In this document: positions 63,689 through 64,000 of the stretch, piece by piece | Layout of the letters: every line of letters starts with the position of its first letter | Position numbering within the stretch: position 1 is the first letter of the stretch | Assembly (NCBI RefSeq): GCF_000382185.1 | Contig: NZ_KB907784.1 | Coordinates: forward strand, 3,054,633 to 3,118,632 | DNA length: 64,000 nt | Reading direction: 5' to 3' | Origin: Bordetella sp. FB-8 | GTDB taxonomy: Bacteria > Pseudomonadota > Gammaproteobacteria > Burkholderiales > Burkholderiaceae_B | The notes under the pieces: generated by a model | Databases searched by the model: none | Seen by the model: the letters and a program-made list of their open reading frames with translations, nothing else | What the model was told of the DNA's origin: nothing | Position numbers and translations under genes: made by a program

Positions 63689-64000
63689 TTTTTCCAGGGA
63701 GCCTGGCCGCTGTTCCACAGGTTCTCCAACAAGGTCTTGTCGCGCAGGGTATCCATGGGCTGCCAAAAGCCGTTGTGCTCGAAGCACATGAGTTCGCCGG
63801 TGCCGGTCAACTGCTGCATGGGCTCCTGCTCCCAGATGGTGGCGTCGTCGCGAAGCAACGCCAGGACCCTGGGCGAAAGCACGAAAAATCCGCCATTGAT
63901 CATGGCGCCGTCGCCCTGGGGTTTTTCCTTGAAACTCACGACGCGATTGTTGGCGATCTCCAGCGCGCCAAAACGCCCAGGGGGATGGACGCCCACCACC
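63679..64000 (-). CDS. rfbF: Glucose-1-phosphate cytidylyltransferase (RfbF/DdhA), C-terminal part
   Basis: The last 107 codons of this gene are visible; the start lies past the right edge. The sequence VVSFKEKPQGDGAMINGGFFVL, then WEQEPMQQLTGTGELMCFEHNGFWQPMDTLRDK, is diagnostic of glucose-1-phosphate cytidylyltransferase, which makes CDP-glucose. It commits glucose to the CDP-3,6-dideoxyhexose route with RfbG and RfbH. The minus-strand block promoter must be to the right of the window. Confidence 0.95.
   Translation of the reverse strand, partial: VVGVHPPGRFGALEIANNRVVSFKEKPQGDGAMINGGFFVLSPRVLALLRDDATIWEQEPMQQLTGTGELMCFEHNGFWQPMDTLRDKTLLENLWNSGQAPWKKWN

Noticed and set aside
1..64000. tRNA, rRNA and CRISPR arrays
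   Set aside because: Scanned by eye on both strands; no cloverleaf, rRNA segment or regularly spaced repeats seen.

Overview
The window looks like chromosome from a high-GC betaproteobacterium of the order Burkholderiales, most likely Alcaligenaceae (Bordetella/Achromobacter relatives). The grounds are the gene orders xseB-ispA-dxs-folE2 and rpsF-priB-rpsR-rplI-dnaB, a five-gene liv-type ABC operon, and overall base and codon use. This is inference from content; no database search was possible. No rRNA, tRNA or CRISPR array was seen.

Positions 1-35.8 kb are mainly core chromosome. A minus-strand envelope operon (DUF2138, DUF1175, a thioester alpha-2-macroglobulin, and a DUF2300 protein cut by the left edge) matches the yfaA-yfaT-yfaS-yfaQ set of E. 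coli. Next come htpX, an EamA transporter, a 3-mercaptopyruvate sulfurtransferase and a Rieske oxygenase. The isoprenoid genes xseB-ispA-dxs and folE2 follow, ending at a clear terminator. A lone glycosyltransferase-methyltransferase fusion precedes the rpsF-priB-rpsR-rplI-dnaB block. A molybdate/tungstate uptake pair with fused permease and ATPase sits behind a ModE-like operator. Then come a DAHP synthase, a LysR regulator, a PAS-GGDEF-EAL protein beside a decayed inverted paralogue, the liv operon, an SBF-type transporter and a PdxA-family dehydrogenase.

Positions 35.9-64 kb are an accessory surface-polysaccharide region. Its left border is an FkbM methyltransferase pseudogene broken by a complete IS5-type element, with inverted repeats and a CTAA target duplication visible. 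A plus-strand block (37.7-50.6 kb) encodes a GmhA-like SIS isomerase, two sugar epimerase/dehydratases, a methyltransferase, a PDH-type E1 alpha/beta pair without E2 or E3, an SDR, an acetolactate-synthase-like ThDP enzyme, an FkbM methyltransferase, a zinc alcohol dehydrogenase, an HldE-like protein with its two domains in swapped order, a sugar nucleotidyltransferase and another FkbM methyltransferase. It converges, with a 7-base gap, on a minus-strand block (50.6-64 kb). That block encodes two PhyH-type dioxygenases, a GT9-like glycosyltransferase, a HAD phosphatase, an epimerase, a GT2 with an extra Rossmann domain, a TylF-type methyltransferase, a second acetolactate-synthase-like enzyme, a NeuB-like synthase, a methyltransferase and the CDP-3,6-dideoxyhexose enzymes RfbH, RfbG and RfbF (RfbF cut by the right edge).

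The most interesting feature is three separate thiamine-diphosphate carbon-carbon bond-forming systems in one sugar locus, combined with a dedicated heptose-type activation route and a CDP-4-keto-3,6-dideoxyhexose route. I infer a polysaccharide with one or more branched or chain-extended, heavily methylated sugars, analogous in logic to yersiniose formation by YerE but with more carboligases than that pathway needs.
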